Shown: in pieces, positions 1-9,036 of the stretch | Layout: each line of letters opens with the position of its first letter | Position numbering within the stretch: the stretch's first letter is position 1 | Assembly (NCBI RefSeq): GCF_002379365.1 | Contig: NZ_JQIU01000008.1 | Span: 2,558,205 to 2,601,145 of the forward strand | Length of the DNA stretch: 42,941 nt | Direction of reading: 5' to 3' | DNA from: Brachyspira sp. G79 | GTDB lineage: Bacteria > Spirochaetota > Brachyspiria > Brachyspirales > Brachyspiraceae | Notes under the pieces: model-generated | Told to the model about the DNA's origin: nothing | Database searches by the model: none | Seen by the model: the letters and a program-made list of their open reading frames with translations, nothing else | Translations under genes and position numbers: made by a program

Positions 1-594
1 TAAATCTAACATTGTTAAAAAATCTTTATAAAATGATTTATAATTGGCTCTTACCGTTTTTGAATTATCAAGAACAGAATTTCCTTCAGAATAATATAAT
101 AACTTATAAAATACCACATCTAAATCATTTCCATAATCATTTATCATTTTTTTTAATTTTTTATGCAAATCTGATAGCTTTGAATATTCATCATAACCTG
201 ATGGCGAAAATGCTTGACATCTATATGAATTATCTGTAATATCAAATTCTGAAAGATAAAAACCGCCTATATTAGAAGAAAGATTTATTTTATCAGTACC
301 TGTTTTATTTTCTAAGTAAACAATATTATGACCAAAAAGTTTTGTATAATTTAAATTTAGGTCTATTTTTGGGGTTTTAATAGAATAAGAAAATCTAATA
401 CCTCTTTCAGTATCCATTATAGTAAAATAATAATCATCTGTAACTAATACATAATATATTTCCTTATCTTTCCTCTCATCTGAATATGAAGATTCATCTT
501 TACTTAAATCTATAACCGTAACATTATCAGGTATTTCAAAAGAAAATAACATTGAATTTATAATAAAAATAAAAAATACCAATAATTTATTCAT
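1..594 (-). CDS. Secreted protein of unknown function, C-terminus outside window
   Basis: An open frame of 198 codons runs from an ATG at 594 down to base 1 with no stop, so the C-terminus lies outside the window. The first 18 or so residues (MNKLLVFFIFIINSMLFS) look like a signal peptide, so the product is probably periplasmic or surface-exposed. The rest is rich in Asp, Tyr, Asn and Lys and alternates in a beta-like way. I recognise no domain. A weak AAGGAGAG-like ribosome site lies just upstream in the A-rich leader near 600-608. The signal peptide and frame are seen directly; export is inferred. Confidence 0.75.
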   Translation of the reverse strand, partial: MNKLLVFFIFIINSMLFSFEIPDNVTVIDLSKDESSYSDERKDKEIYYVLVTDDYYFTIMDTERGIRFSYSIKTPKIDLNLNYTKLFGHNIVYLENKTGTDKINLSSNIGGFYLSEFDITDNSYRCQAFSPSGYDEYSKLSDLHKKLKKMINDYGNDLDVVFYKLLYYSEGNSVLDNSKTVRANYKSFYKDFLTMLDL

Positions 595-628
595 TATTTA
601 CTCTCCTTAATAAATATAAAAAATATGT

Positions 629-659
629 AGTGGATAATATTCATCTAATATTATCCACT
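629..659 (-). terminator. Rho-independent terminator after the 63-residue gene
   Basis: A perfect 13-bp stem (629-641 with 647-659) has a 5-nt loop. On the minus strand it is followed by a T-rich run (TATTTTTTATATTT). It lies 22 bp past the stop at 681, so it fits termination of that gene. The arms contain TTATCCACT, one base off a DnaA box, but the terminator reading is simpler. Confidence 0.8.
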
Positions 660-680
660 AATTTAAGAAATTAACTTTTA

Positions 681-872
681 TTACTTTTTACCAAATCCGC
701 TAAGTATATTAGTGATAATAGCTATCTTATTTTCAAACTCATTAAGATCTCTTTTAGCATTAATATCATTAGGATTTTTCTGCACTCTTGCTTCAGCATT
801 TGCTTTTCTAGAATAAGTTCCTCTTAGTGTAGCTTCTAATGTAGATTTTGGCATTTTTGTGTAATCTGGCAT
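681..872 (-). CDS. Small basic conserved-looking protein, 63 residues
   Basis: This short gene has an excellent ribosome site (AAGGAGG at 881-887, eight bases before the ATG) and its own terminator, so it is very likely expressed. The product is charged, without a signal peptide or membrane segment. The N-terminal half is basic (MPDYTKMPKS, RGTYSRKANAEAR) and the C-terminal half looks helical, ending in GFGKK. This composition would suit a nucleic-acid or ribosome-associated protein, but that is only a guess. I do not recognise the family. Confidence 0.75.
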   Translation of the reverse strand: MPDYTKMPKSTLEATLRGTYSRKANAEARVQKNPNDINAKRDLNEFENKIAIITNILSGFGKK

Positions 873-887
873 AATAATAGCCTCCTT

Positions 888-1320
888 AAATTAAATTTAA
901 TATAAATAAAAAATTGCAATAAATTACAATTTAATACTTGCTGTTTTAAATAATTCTTTGCAATGCCGAAAGAGATGGCATTAATATATTTAAGTATTTC
1001 CAAAGATTGAAATAAATTTTTGCTAGTTATTTGATAGAATGAGTTTATAAAGTTTAGTAAGATATTATAATACGATGCGATTAAACAACATAATTAAATA
1101 AACCTTATATTAGTATTTTCATTAATTAAGTATATAATATAATTAACATTTGTCAATATTTTACAGCAATTATTATTAGGTTTTTATTGTTTGTGTATAG
1201 CATTTTAAATTTAAATAACGCTTGGGCGGGTGCAATTTTTGAAGTGAAGACTTAGAAGATTTAATCAAAGTTTATATAAAAATAAAGCTTTTAAATCTAA
1301 AAGGGCGGGATTAGAATAAG
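888..1320. other. Gene-free gap between small protein gene and vsp terminator
   Basis: No convincing gene is seen. The stretch is mostly A+T, with a small hairpin (AATGCC/GGCATT, near 962-982) and two G-rich patches near 1224 and 1302 (GGGCGGG in each). These patches stand out from the background but form no structure I can assign. Confidence 0.4.
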
Positions 1321-1333
1321 TTTAACAAAATAT

Positions 1334-1359
1334 GGCAGGGATTAAAATTAAGCCCTGCC
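1334..1359 (-). terminator. Terminator downstream of the Vsp-like gene
   Basis: GGCAGGG at 1334-1340 pairs with CCCTGCC at 1353-1359; the stem extends to about 11 of 12 pairs with one mismatch. It lies 25 bp past the stop at 1384. T-rich sequence follows on both strands, so it could work in both directions, but only a minus-strand gene is adjacent. Confidence 0.75.
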
Positions 1360-1383
1360 TTTATATTTTATGACAACGATGTT

Positions 1384-2493
1384 TTACTGAGCATTAGGAT
1401 TTAAAGAAGGTAAATACCAAGTGATACCAGTGTTGGCACCGAATGCTATAGGCAAACCGTTTACTGGAGACTGTATTTTAGGTACTCCGTTATTTACGTC
1501 CATTTCAAAGTACCATTCTAAAGCTTCTATAGGTCTTACATAAACTTCTCCATATGCTGACCAGTATACACTATGTACAAGTTTGCTTCCTTTTTTTCCA
1601 TCATCTTCAACTCTATATCCTAAACCGGGTTCAAATATAAAATTTACAATATCAGTATTAACGCTTAAAGATATACTAGGAAGTATTCTCAAATCATAAG
1701 GGTTTCTGTCATATGCTTCTTCTCCTGCACTTGCTTTACGAGTTGCAATAACAGACCATGCTTTAATATCAGATGTATAACTGCTTGTCATAACAGCTTT
1801 TCCTTTAGCATCTAAAGCAGAAGCGAAATCTATTCTTAAGAAAGGATTAACCACTACATTATCTATTATAGTGTTTAAGAAGTGAAGTCTTAATTGGAAA
1901 CTTAAATTTTTAGCTGAATATTCTTCTGCTGCTTGTTTATAGGAGTTTTGACCATAGTTAAATTCAAATCTTATATAGTTGAAAGCATCTATTCCAGTAT
2001 AGTATCTTACTTGTGCAGGTATGCTCAAACCAAAATAGTCAGTTCTTCCATTTCCTACATCATCTTTTTTACTGATACTTACAGGTATTGCTGCTCTTAA
2101 ATTATTATTAACAGCATTAAATACTACTACAGGTGTATGAGCATCAACCATTTTGCTATTATCCCCTGAAACATTATTCATAGTATAATTGTATCCCACA
2201 CCAACACCAAAACCATCACCAGTATATCCTATACCTCCAGATATAGTAGCTTCTAAATTTGTATTTGCTCTTGATGTGAAAATCTGACCAGTTAATCCTG
2301 TATTAGCCTTAAAACCGAAAGTACCTTTAATAGTTCCATTTCCTAGTGTAAAGCCCAACTGATTCATTCTAGCTCTTAGCTGATTTCCATGAATAAGAAA
2401 GAATACCCAAGTATTATCAGCACCATACATACCAAATACTGAACTGCCTGCTAATACAAAAATAGCAGTTACCATTAATAAAAATTTTCTCAT
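1384..2493 (-). CDS. Vsp-family variable surface outer-membrane protein
   Basis: The 369-residue product is a probable outer-membrane protein of the Brachyspira variable surface protein family. The N-terminus (MRKFLLMVTAIFVLAGSSVFG) is a signal peptide, and the mature chain would start MYGADNTW, followed by HGNQLRARMNQLGFTLGN, which is how I remember these proteins beginning. The rest is Gly/Asn/aromatic-rich and beta-patterned, ending near GANTGITWYLPSLNPNAQ. I chose the ATG at 2493: an upstream in-frame GTG at 2502 is part of the AGGAGTG ribosome site and so cannot be the start. Family membership is from recall. Vsp proteins are abundant surface antigens, often in several copies per genome; only one lies here. 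Confidence 0.85.
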   Translation of the reverse strand: MRKFLLMVTAIFVLAGSSVFGMYGADNTWVFFLIHGNQLRARMNQLGFTLGNGTIKGTFGFKANTGLTGQIFTSRANTNLEATISGGIGYTGDGFGVGVGYNYTMNNVSGDNSKMVDAHTPVVVFNAVNNNLRAAIPVSISKKDDVGNGRTDYFGLSIPAQVRYYTGIDAFNYIRFEFNYGQNSYKQAAEEYSAKNLSFQLRLHFLNTIIDNVVVNPFLRIDFASALDAKGKAVMTSSYTSDIKAWSVIATRKASAGEEAYDRNPYDLRILPSISLSVNTDIVNFIFEPGLGYRVEDDGKKGSKLVHSVYWSAYGEVYVRPIEALEWYFEMDVNNGVPKIQSPVNGLPIAFGANTGITWYLPSLNPNAQ

Positions 2494-2502
2494 TTTGCTC
2501 AC

Positions 2503-2906
2503 TCCTAAGGTTTTTATATTTTATAGTTTTAGTCTAGGAAAATTATTTTTGGAATTCAAATTTTTTTTTGATTTTTTTAAAAAATCTAATTTTTTTTGTA
2601 ATAATTTTTATGTTTGGTATATAGTTAAACAATTATATTTTTTATTGTCAACTTTTTTACAAGACTTTGCCAAAGTTTTATACATACCTAAATATATTTC
2701 CTTTAGTAGAATGTATATTTATATAAAAACGTAAGTACTGATTTCTTATATGTAGTAAAACAAATTTATGATAATACTTGAAATTTGTATCCACATTGCA
2801 AAAGGAATGTTTAAAGATTTGTATTTTATCAAATGCAATTTTTTAATGAAGTAAAACGGATTTGGCAGAGTTTTGATTTTTATAGCAATTTATATAATTT
2901 ACTATG
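2503..2906. other. Upstream region of the Vsp-like gene, T-rich
   Basis: This holds the 5' region of the Vsp-like gene. T-tracts dominate 2555-2600. On the minus strand a TTGACA lies at 2646-2651, about 150 bp before the ATG, but no good -10 sits at the right spacing, so the promoter is unresolved. A plus-strand open frame at 2495-2734 is a low-complexity shadow. Confidence 0.35.
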
Positions 2907-2990
2907 TCTGCGAAGAGCTGTAGTGTTATTAAGTATGGCTAGTCTCCACAAATACTAAAATTTAAAAATTTATTTTTTGACAAACTTTAG
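2907..2990 (+). repeat. Intergenic island ending in TTGACAAACTT box, copy 1
   Basis: A patch relatively rich in G+C (2907-2957) is followed, after A/T filler, by TTGACAAACTT at 2977-2987. The same box follows, or nearly follows, such a patch four more times in this window. The body sequence is not visibly conserved between copies. It may be one member of a dispersed intergenic element. Confidence 0.4.
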
Positions 2991-3100
2991 TTATTTATGA
3001 ATGTAATTATAATTTATTTATAACATAATATATTTTTGTTAATCAATAAAATATGTTTTATATGTATAATAGTTAATTTGTTTTGTAAAATAATAGGTAA

Positions 3101-3257
3101 ATCAGCTGCATACCACTTCGGGTACTTCCTTACTTCGTTTGCGTTGACATTCGATAATGGTTAGATAATACCGTGCTGAAGGTGCCTACGAAGCGTCCCG
3201 AACGAAGATGAGGGAAATCTAGCTAAAGTTGACAAACTATATTTGTTTGGGTATACA
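3101..3257 (+). repeat. Intergenic island ending in TTGACAAACT box, copy 2
   Basis: The stretch 3101-3225 is clearly richer in G+C than its surroundings and contains short inverted repeats such as TTCGGG/CCCGAA and CTTCGT/ACGAAG. It abuts TTGACA (3229-3234), AACT, and a TATACA at 17-bp spacing (3252-3257). The box has promoter geometry, but it would fire into the 3' end of the minus-strand neuB-like gene, so a promoter role is doubtful here. Confidence 0.45.
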
Positions 3258-3266
3258 CTGATAATA

Positions 3267-4301
3267 TTATTTTTTTAAATCTTTAAAGCTTAATGCAGTA
3301 CATGATTTTTTATCAACTTTCAGAGTTTTGCCTATAACTTTTTTATAGTCTTTTGCTGGTATTCCAACACAAGGTCTCAGAGTGATAATATCTTTTTCTG
3401 TTATTGTTTCACCTTTAAGCATAGCATGATTTAAATAAACACCTCTTTTAGCATATACTAGTTCTTTTTTCTCCTGTTTACTTAGTACATGTTCTTTTTT
3501 AATAGCAGATGATCCTCCAAGCATAGTTAAAGTGTTGTCCATATATTTTATAAGTTTTTTCATATTATCAGTATCCAAACTTATAATATGATCTCCTTCT
3601 TTTTTTTCTGGTGTTATAGTAAAGTGTTTTTCTATTATTTTAGCTCCAAGAGTTAGTGCAATAATAGGGGCTTCTATTCCTATTGTATGATCCGAGTATC
3701 CTATTATTGAGTTTTTAAATATTTTATTCATTATTGATATTCTATTTAATCTGGCATTTTCCATAGGGGTAGGGTATTCTACAGAACAATGAAGTAATGC
3801 TATTTCATTATTTTTTAATATTTTTAAAGCTTCTTTTATATCTTTATTAAGAGCAAGTCCAGTTGAAAGTATAACAGGTTTTTTTGTTTTAGCTGCTGCT
3901 TCAAGAAGAGGAATATTGTCTATATCACATGAGGCTATTTTGATTACAGGTATATCATAATAATTTATATCATTAATAGATTCCACAGAAAAAGGAGTTG
4001 TTATAAACATTATTTTATTTTTTTTAGCTTCTTTTATGAGAGGTTCATACCATTCTTTTTTTAATACTATATTATCAACACCGTCAAGTGCATTGTCATT
4101 AAGTTTTAATGCTTTGGTATATTCTTTAGTGGCAAATAATGTTTTTTGAGTGAAACTCTGAAACTTTACAGCATCGGCTCCTGATTTGGCCGCTTCCTGA
4201 ACTAATTTTATAGCAGAGTTCAAATCTCCTTCATGATTGCATCCTGCTTCAGCTATTAGAAAATATCCTTTTTTGTTTATTAAGTCTTTTAATTTAATCA
4301 T
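3267..4301 (-). CDS. neuB: NeuB-family synthase (sialic-acid or related nonulosonate)
   Basis: The 344-residue product matches the NeuB/SpsE family, which condenses phosphoenolpyruvate with an amino sugar to make sialic, legionaminic or pseudaminic acids. Residues 13-260 form the TIM-barrel part, with AEAGCNHEGD, DAVKFQSF, KIAS, GYSDHT and IEKHFT in the expected order. Residues from about 285 to 344 form the antifreeze-like SAF domain (RGVY, GETITEKDI, RPCVGIP). A GAAGAGG ribosome site precedes the ATG. No other nonulosonate genes are beside it, so the exact sugar cannot be told; flagellin or surface glycosylation is a plausible use in a spirochaete. Confidence 0.85.
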   Translation of the reverse strand: MIKLKDLINKKGYFLIAEAGCNHEGDLNSAIKLVQEAAKSGADAVKFQSFTQKTLFATKEYTKALKLNDNALDGVDNIVLKKEWYEPLIKEAKKNKIMFITTPFSVESINDINYYDIPVIKIASCDIDNIPLLEAAAKTKKPVILSTGLALNKDIKEALKILKNNEIALLHCSVEYPTPMENARLNRISIMNKIFKNSIIGYSDHTIGIEAPIIALTLGAKIIEKHFTITPEKKEGDHIISLDTDNMKKLIKYMDNTLTMLGGSSAIKKEHVLSKQEKKELVYAKRGVYLNHAMLKGETITEKDIITLRPCVGIPAKDYKKVIGKTLKVDKKSCTALSFKDLKK

Positions 4302-4464
4302 AATTATATATACCTCTTCCTAGTAAGATACTATTACTAATATATTATCGAAATAGATATATAATTATTTATTAATATTTTATGAAGATATTAGGAATGT
4401 TTTTAATAATTGTAAATTATATTTTGATTTATTAAAGTAGATATAAGAGTGTTAAAAAAAAATG

Positions 4465-4537
4465 AGCTGGTGATGGGACTTGAACCCGCAACCGGCTGAT
4501 TACAAATCAGCTGCTCTGCCAATTGAGCTACACCAGC
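4465..4537 (-). tRNA. tRNA-Thr (UGU anticodon)
   Basis: The minus strand folds as a full cloverleaf. The acceptor arms GCTGGTG and CACCAGC pair over 7 bp, the D arm is GCTC-AATTGGCA-GAGC, and the anticodon arm is GCTGA-TTTGTAA-TCAGC with TGT at positions 34-36. The T arm contains GGTTCAAGTCC. UGU reads ACA and other Thr codons. No CCA is encoded after the discriminator T. A strong promoter lies just upstream. Confidence 0.96.
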
Positions 4538-4549
4538 GAAGTGATTATT

Positions 4550-4577
4550 ATTATACTATAACTATAAAAAAAGTCAA
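4550..4577 (-). promoter_or_regulatory. Promoter of tRNA-Thr
   Basis: On the minus strand TTGACT (4572-4577) is followed, 16 bp on, by a perfect TATAAT (4550-4555). Transcription would begin about 5-7 bases before the tRNA 5' end. Confidence 0.8.
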
Positions 4578-4608
4578 GCATAAAACATAATTTTTTATTA
4601 TTATTTTT

Positions 4609-6930
4609 TTATTCTTCTCTGTCTTTTAAGCCTTCTACCATATCCAGTTTATTAATATAATGTGTACTCATAAGAGCTACCAAAAATATTACGGCTATAA
4701 GCAGTATTACAGCAAGTCCGTAGCTTGAACTGTATACATGAGGTACAAAAGAGAATAACTTGCTTGAGAATGGCTTTTTAACAAGATAAAGTATTCCATA
4801 TCCTGCGGCTATTCCCAAAGGTATGGCAACTATTACTTGTGTGATAGTTTCTTTTAATGAAGCTATCATAATTTCTTTGGTAGTATATCCCATAACTTTA
4901 AGAAGTGTAAACTCGTATCTTCTTGTAGCAAGAGTAATAACACCTACACCATAAAGAGAAGTAGCACCAAGTAGGAATGCTATAAATATAAGTATCTGTA
5001 CAAGCAAATATATTGTTGCTATTTGATTTTTATATGCTTCATATTCATCATTTCTAAAACTATAATATGACACTTCTTTACTGTTATCTAATATATCTTT
5101 TATTTCTTCTTTAGAGGTGTTAGTTTCAGTAGTTAAAAATAAAGTATTATAAACGTCCTGAACTTCAAATGTTTCTTCAGCAAAATCTTTATCCATATAA
5201 ATATAAAACATACCCTGCTGTTCTACAAATTTACTAACCTTTACTCTTCTTGAAATACTGTTTCCAAGTGTGTATAGTTCTATTCCTATATAGTCATTTT
5301 CTTTTACTTTTAATTTGTCTGCTAAATATTTAGGAATCATTACAGAATCTTCTTTATTTTCATTATTTGGTATATCAAGAGAAGAAAAACTGTCTTTGTA
5401 TATCAAAGTAGGTATGTATAAACTTTCTGAGTCTTCTCTGAAAGCTGGATAAAGTCTTGACTGATAAATAGCAGCTTTATCAAAATATTTTATATTTTTG
5501 TTTGTAAGTATATCAGAATTATCTTCCCATTTAGTAGGACTTATAGTAGCAGTAACATCATACAATGCAAACTTTTCATATAATGTATATAAAAAGTAGT
5601 CAAAAGAGTTATTAAACCCTTGAGCAAATATAGTCATACTAATTGCTGCAAACATTCCCCAAAGAGAGGCTAAATATCTAGTTTTGCTTCTTGAAGCATT
5701 TTTTATGGCATATCTTGTATTAAAAGAAAGTTTATTCCATATTTTGAATCTTTCTATAAAAGTTTTTCCTGCACCTTTAGGAGGCTCACCTCTCATTGAC
5801 TGAGCAGGGTTGAGCTTTAATATTGAAACAGCAGCTAAAAGATTAGAAAATATACATACAAATAATATAATTAAAGCAGATATTATCCATAAATCTATAT
5901 AAATATTGTATGTAAAATTAGGCATATCAAATATATTTCCAAGTGCATTGAATATAGGAGGAAGAAGGAATTTACTTGCTATAAAGGCTAAAAGTATACC
6001 GAAGAATGATACCAAAAAAGAATATTTGATATACATAAACATAATAGAAAAATCAGTAAGCCCTATAGCTTTCATAATGCCTATCTGTTTTCTTTCGACA
6101 GCAACATTTCTTCTTTGTATAATATATAAAAGAAGTATAGCCATCAAAAGAAGTATAGAAGGACAAATATATGAAAAAGAATCTATTTGAAGTAAAGTCT
6201 GTTCATAGTTTACATAATTTACTGACTGTTCTCTGTCTGTAAAGAAGAATATTTTTTGTTTTAATTTAGTTCTTATTAAGTTTTCAGTATTATTTTTATC
6301 AGCATCTTCTTTATATTTTATATAAATTGAATTGTAAGGCACATAATTAAAATTATCTTCGCTTATTTCTATAACAGCGAAATCTTTGGCTTCAGAGGCT
6401 GTACTTGCACCGTCTTTAAAAAGAAATACATAATTAGGATAAGATACCAAAGCTGCTATAGTAAAAGAGTTGGTTTTATCATTAAAAGTTAATTCTACAG
6501 TATCTCCTAGTTTAAGAGAATTAGCATCAGCAAAATTTTTGTTAATAGCTATTTCATTAGTTTCTAATTCATATTTTCCTTCATAGATATAAGGCTTATT
6601 TATTCTATTTTTTGAACTGTCAGTTCCGTAAATAATAGCATCAATATTATTTATTTTGCCCTGAAATCTATGTTTAGCTTCTGCTTTATCAATACCTTTC
6701 ATATCTTTTAAGATGTCTATATCATTATCGTCGAACATTCCAAATAATACTAAATCATCTAATGCATTTTCTTCAAAGTAATTTTCAGCAGATAGTTTGA
6801 AGTCTCTATATACAGTTTTTACAGCAACAAAGAAAAGTACAGCCAATGTTACTATAAATACTGCTGACATAAATATCGCAAGCTGTTTATATATTTTTCT
6901 AAATAGTAGTTTGGTTTTTATATTAATCAT
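4609..6930 (-). CDS. FtsX/MacB-type ABC transporter permease
   Basis: The 773-residue membrane protein is the permease partner of the ATPase encoded just upstream (22-bp gap). It has an N-terminal membrane helix (about 15-38), a soluble region, and then a first FtsX domain with helices near 250-370, led by RRNVAVERKQIGIMKAIG. A second soluble region and second FtsX domain (about 620-765) contain TRRYEFTLLKVMGYTTKE. The duplicated FtsX layout is usual for MacB-like and lipoprotein-releasing permeases of about 800 residues. The cargo cannot be read from sequence. No clear strong ribosome site precedes the ATG, so translation may be coupled to the upstream gene. Confidence 0.88.
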   Translation of the reverse strand: MINIKTKLLFRKIYKQLAIFMSAVFIVTLAVLFFVAVKTVYRDFKLSAENYFEENALDDLVLFGMFDDNDIDILKDMKGIDKAEAKHRFQGKINNIDAIIYGTDSSKNRINKPYIYEGKYELETNEIAINKNFADANSLKLGDTVELTFNDKTNSFTIAALVSYPNYVFLFKDGASTASEAKDFAVIEISEDNFNYVPYNSIYIKYKEDADKNNTENLIRTKLKQKIFFFTDREQSVNYVNYEQTLLQIDSFSYICPSILLLMAILLLYIIQRRNVAVERKQIGIMKAIGLTDFSIMFMYIKYSFLVSFFGILLAFIASKFLLPPIFNALGNIFDMPNFTYNIYIDLWIISALIILFVCIFSNLLAAVSILKLNPAQSMRGEPPKGAGKTFIERFKIWNKLSFNTRYAIKNASRSKTRYLASLWGMFAAISMTIFAQGFNNSFDYFLYTLYEKFALYDVTATISPTKWEDNSDILTNKNIKYFDKAAIYQSRLYPAFREDSESLYIPTLIYKDSFSSLDIPNNENKEDSVMIPKYLADKLKVKENDYIGIELYTLGNSISRRVKVSKFVEQQGMFYIYMDKDFAEETFEVQDVYNTLFLTTETNTSKEEIKDILDNSKEVSYYSFRNDEYEAYKNQIATIYLLVQILIFIAFLLGATSLYGVGVITLATRRYEFTLLKVMGYTTKEIMIASLKETITQVIVAIPLGIAAGYGILYLVKKPFSSKLFSFVPHVYSSSYGLAVILLIAVIFLVALMSTHYINKLDMVEGLKDREE

Positions 6931-6952
6931 TATTTGTTTACCGTTTTTATTT

Positions 6953-7660
6953 TTACCACTCTATCTCTTCTGGATTTAGAGGTTTCTCTACATCATATTT
7001 ATCTAATACTTCACCGCTAAGAATCTTTACTACAGTATCAGCCATCTTGGCTATTTCTTTACTATGAGTAATTAATACTATGCTTGTTCCTAGATTTCTA
7101 TTTAAATCTCTAAGTATTTTTAAAGCCATAATACCAGTTTTATTGTCTAATGCTCCAGTAGGCTCATCACATAATACTACTTTAGGTTTTTTAGCTATAG
7201 CACGTGCTATACTTACACGCTGCTGCTCTCCGCCTGATAATTCTGTAGGATAATGTTTTATTCTGTTTTCAAGACCAAGTAATTTTAAAGCCTCTTCTGC
7301 ATTTGTTCTTGAAAGCCCAGTTATTTCAGTAGAAAACTCTACATTCTCTATAGCAGTTAAATTAGGAAGCAGATTATAGCTTTGAAATACAAAACCGATA
7401 TTTTCTCTTCTGAATTTAGCTAACTTTTTATTGCTGTAATGAGAAATGTCTTCGCCCAGAAATAATACCTGTCCGCTTGTAGGTTTATCCAAAGCCCCTA
7501 GTATATTAAGCAAAGTGCTTTTTCCAGAACCGCTAGGTCCTAGTATAGCAGTAAGTTTTCCTTCTTCTATTGTAAGATTAACAGATTTTAAAGCCTGAGT
7601 AGCTCCGCCTCCATGACCGTATACCTTACTAATTTCTTTTATTTCATAAAGATAACTCAT
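6953..7660 (-). CDS. ABC transporter ATPase, LolD/MacB type
   Basis: The 235-residue cytoplasmic ATPase has a textbook set of motifs: Walker [11 protein letters not shown]-loop FQSYNLL, signature LSGGEQQR, Walker [13 protein letters not shown] and H-loop ITHS. The family powers FtsX-type permeases that move lipoproteins, peptides or drugs outward. It sits between coaBC (29-bp gap) and its permease (22-bp gap) on one strand, so the three genes are probably co-transcribed. The start is an ATG with a moderate GGGA site about 11 bases before it. Confidence 0.93.
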   Translation of the reverse strand: MSYLYEIKEISKVYGHGGGATQALKSVNLTIEEGKLTAILGPSGSGKSTLLNILGALDKPTSGQVLFLGEDISHYSNKKLAKFRRENIGFVFQSYNLLPNLTAIENVEFSTEITGLSRTNAEEALKLLGLENRIKHYPTELSGGEQQRVSIARAIAKKPKVVLCDEPTGALDNKTGIMALKILRDLNRNLGTSIVLITHSKEIAKMADTVVKILSGEVLDKYDVEKPLNPEEIEW

Positions 7661-7689
7661 TATACAAAATCCCGTAATAATATTATTTT

Positions 7690-8886
7690 CTAATTATAAC
7701 CATTCTTTTTTTTCCATTCATAAACGGCTATATTTACTATTTCTACAGCACATTCTCTTTTACTCAATATAGGGTATGATTTAAATCTTCCGTCTTTAAA
7801 AAAGATAGTTATTTTATTGGTATCTTTACCTATAGAGTCTTTTATTTTATTTGCCACTATCATATCAGCACCTTTTCTATTCATCTTATCAACAGCATAA
7901 TTTTTAAGCTCCTCATCATTTTCTGCAGTTTCAGCAGCAAAAGATACTATCAGCGTAGATTTTTGCTTTTTTTCTTTGGCAGACGCTAGTATATCAGAAT
8001 TTTCTATTAAATCTATAGAGTTTATATTTTGTTTCTTTATCTTTTTGTCAGAATAAACAGCAGGTCTGAAATCCAAAGGGGCAGCCGCCATTATAAGTAT
8101 ATCAGTATTATCAAGTTCATTAAGCACCGCTTCTTTTAATTGTTCTGTGGTGTCAATTTTTATCTTTTTATCATTTCCTTTTACATTTAAAAGAGTATTT
8201 ACTTCGCCCTCTATATATACAGAACTTCCTCCGTTATTATATATTTCTTCATATATTGAAGAGCCCATCTTACCGCTTGAAGTATTTGTTATATATCTTA
8301 TAGGGTCTATCCATTCTTTAGTAGCACCGGATGTTATAGTAAACTTTATATTTTTGTATTTATTATTTTCTTTTGTAATTTTTTTTATTATAGTTTCAAA
8401 ATCGGCTAATCTTCCAACCCCAGTATCATGGCATGCCATATTTCCGCTTTCAGGCTCTATTATATTATAGTTAAGCTCTTCTATTAGATATTTGGCATTT
8501 TTTTGTACTGCTTTATTGAGCCACATATGAGGATTCATAGCTGGTGCAAAATATTTATCTTTTGTATATGCACATGCTATAGTGCTTACAGCATCATCGC
8601 ATATTCCATTAGCTATTTTGGATATTATATTGGCATCGGCTGGGGCTATAAGCAGTATATCTGTTTCTTTATTTATATTTATATGTCTTAGAACATCATC
8701 TTCCTGCCATAAATCAGTTATTACTTTATTTGTGCTCATAGTTTCAAGTGCTTTTAATCCTACCATATTTTGAGCATTTTTAGTAACGGCACAAATAACA
8801 TCATGCCCTTCCTTTTTTAGCATACTTACTAACATTGGGGTTTTGTATGCAGATATTGAACTTGTTATGGCAAGCAAAATTCTCAT
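7690..8886 (-). CDS. coaBC: Bifunctional CoaBC, coenzyme A synthesis
   Basis: The 398-residue protein joins phosphopantothenoylcysteine decarboxylase (CoaC, about 1-175) to phosphopantothenate-cysteine ligase (CoaB, about 185-398). In the CoaC part are the flavin-binding start (ITSSISAYK), the catalytic histidine region RHININ, IAPADANIISKIANG and PAMNPHMW. In the CoaB part are SGATKEWIDPIRYITN, SSGKMG and AAAPLDFRP, with the lysine pair KIKK later. Length and order match the family. It heads a run with the ABC exporter genes; no functional tie to export is evident. Confidence 0.95.
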   Translation of the reverse strand: MRILLAITSSISAYKTPMLVSMLKKEGHDVICAVTKNAQNMVGLKALETMSTNKVITDLWQEDDVLRHININKETDILLIAPADANIISKIANGICDDAVSTIACAYTKDKYFAPAMNPHMWLNKAVQKNAKYLIEELNYNIIEPESGNMACHDTGVGRLADFETIIKKITKENNKYKNIKFTITSGATKEWIDPIRYITNTSSGKMGSSIYEEIYNNGGSSVYIEGEVNTLLNVKGNDKKIKIDTTEQLKEAVLNELDNTDILIMAAAPLDFRPAVYSDKKIKKQNINSIDLIENSDILASAKEKKQKSTLIVSFAAETAENDEELKNYAVDKMNRKGADMIVANKIKDSIGKDTNKITIFFKDGRFKSYPILSKRECAVEIVNIAVYEWKKKNGYN

Positions 8887-8969
8887 AGTTTATTAAAAAG
8901 TTTTAAAACTTTAATATTTCCTTATAAACTTTAATATTATTAATTATATACTACTATAAATAAAAAAAT

Positions 8970-9023
8970 AGTCTATATATTTTTTATTTTTTATACAAAA
9001 AATATATAAAAAATATATAGACT
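8970..9023 (-). terminator. Terminator of the oppA-like gene
   Basis: An 18-bp perfect inverted repeat (8970-8987 with 9006-9023), almost all A/T but closed by AGTC/GACT, is followed on the minus strand by ATTTTTTTATTT. It lies 13 bp past the oppA stop. Confidence 0.75.
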
Positions 9024-9036
9024 TATTATTATTTTA

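Noticed and set aside
629-659. Paired DnaA-box-like sequences (TTATCCACT in both arms)
   Set aside because: The arms form a perfect hairpin with a T-run just after a gene, so a terminator explains it; no dnaA or other origin signs are near.
2500-2502. GTG as the Vsp-like start
   Set aside because: It is part of the ribosome site AGGAGTG that serves ATG 2493.
2495-2734. 79-residue plus-strand open frame
   Set aside because: Phe/Lys-rich low-complexity product with no ribosome site, lying in the T-rich upstream region of the Vsp-like gene.
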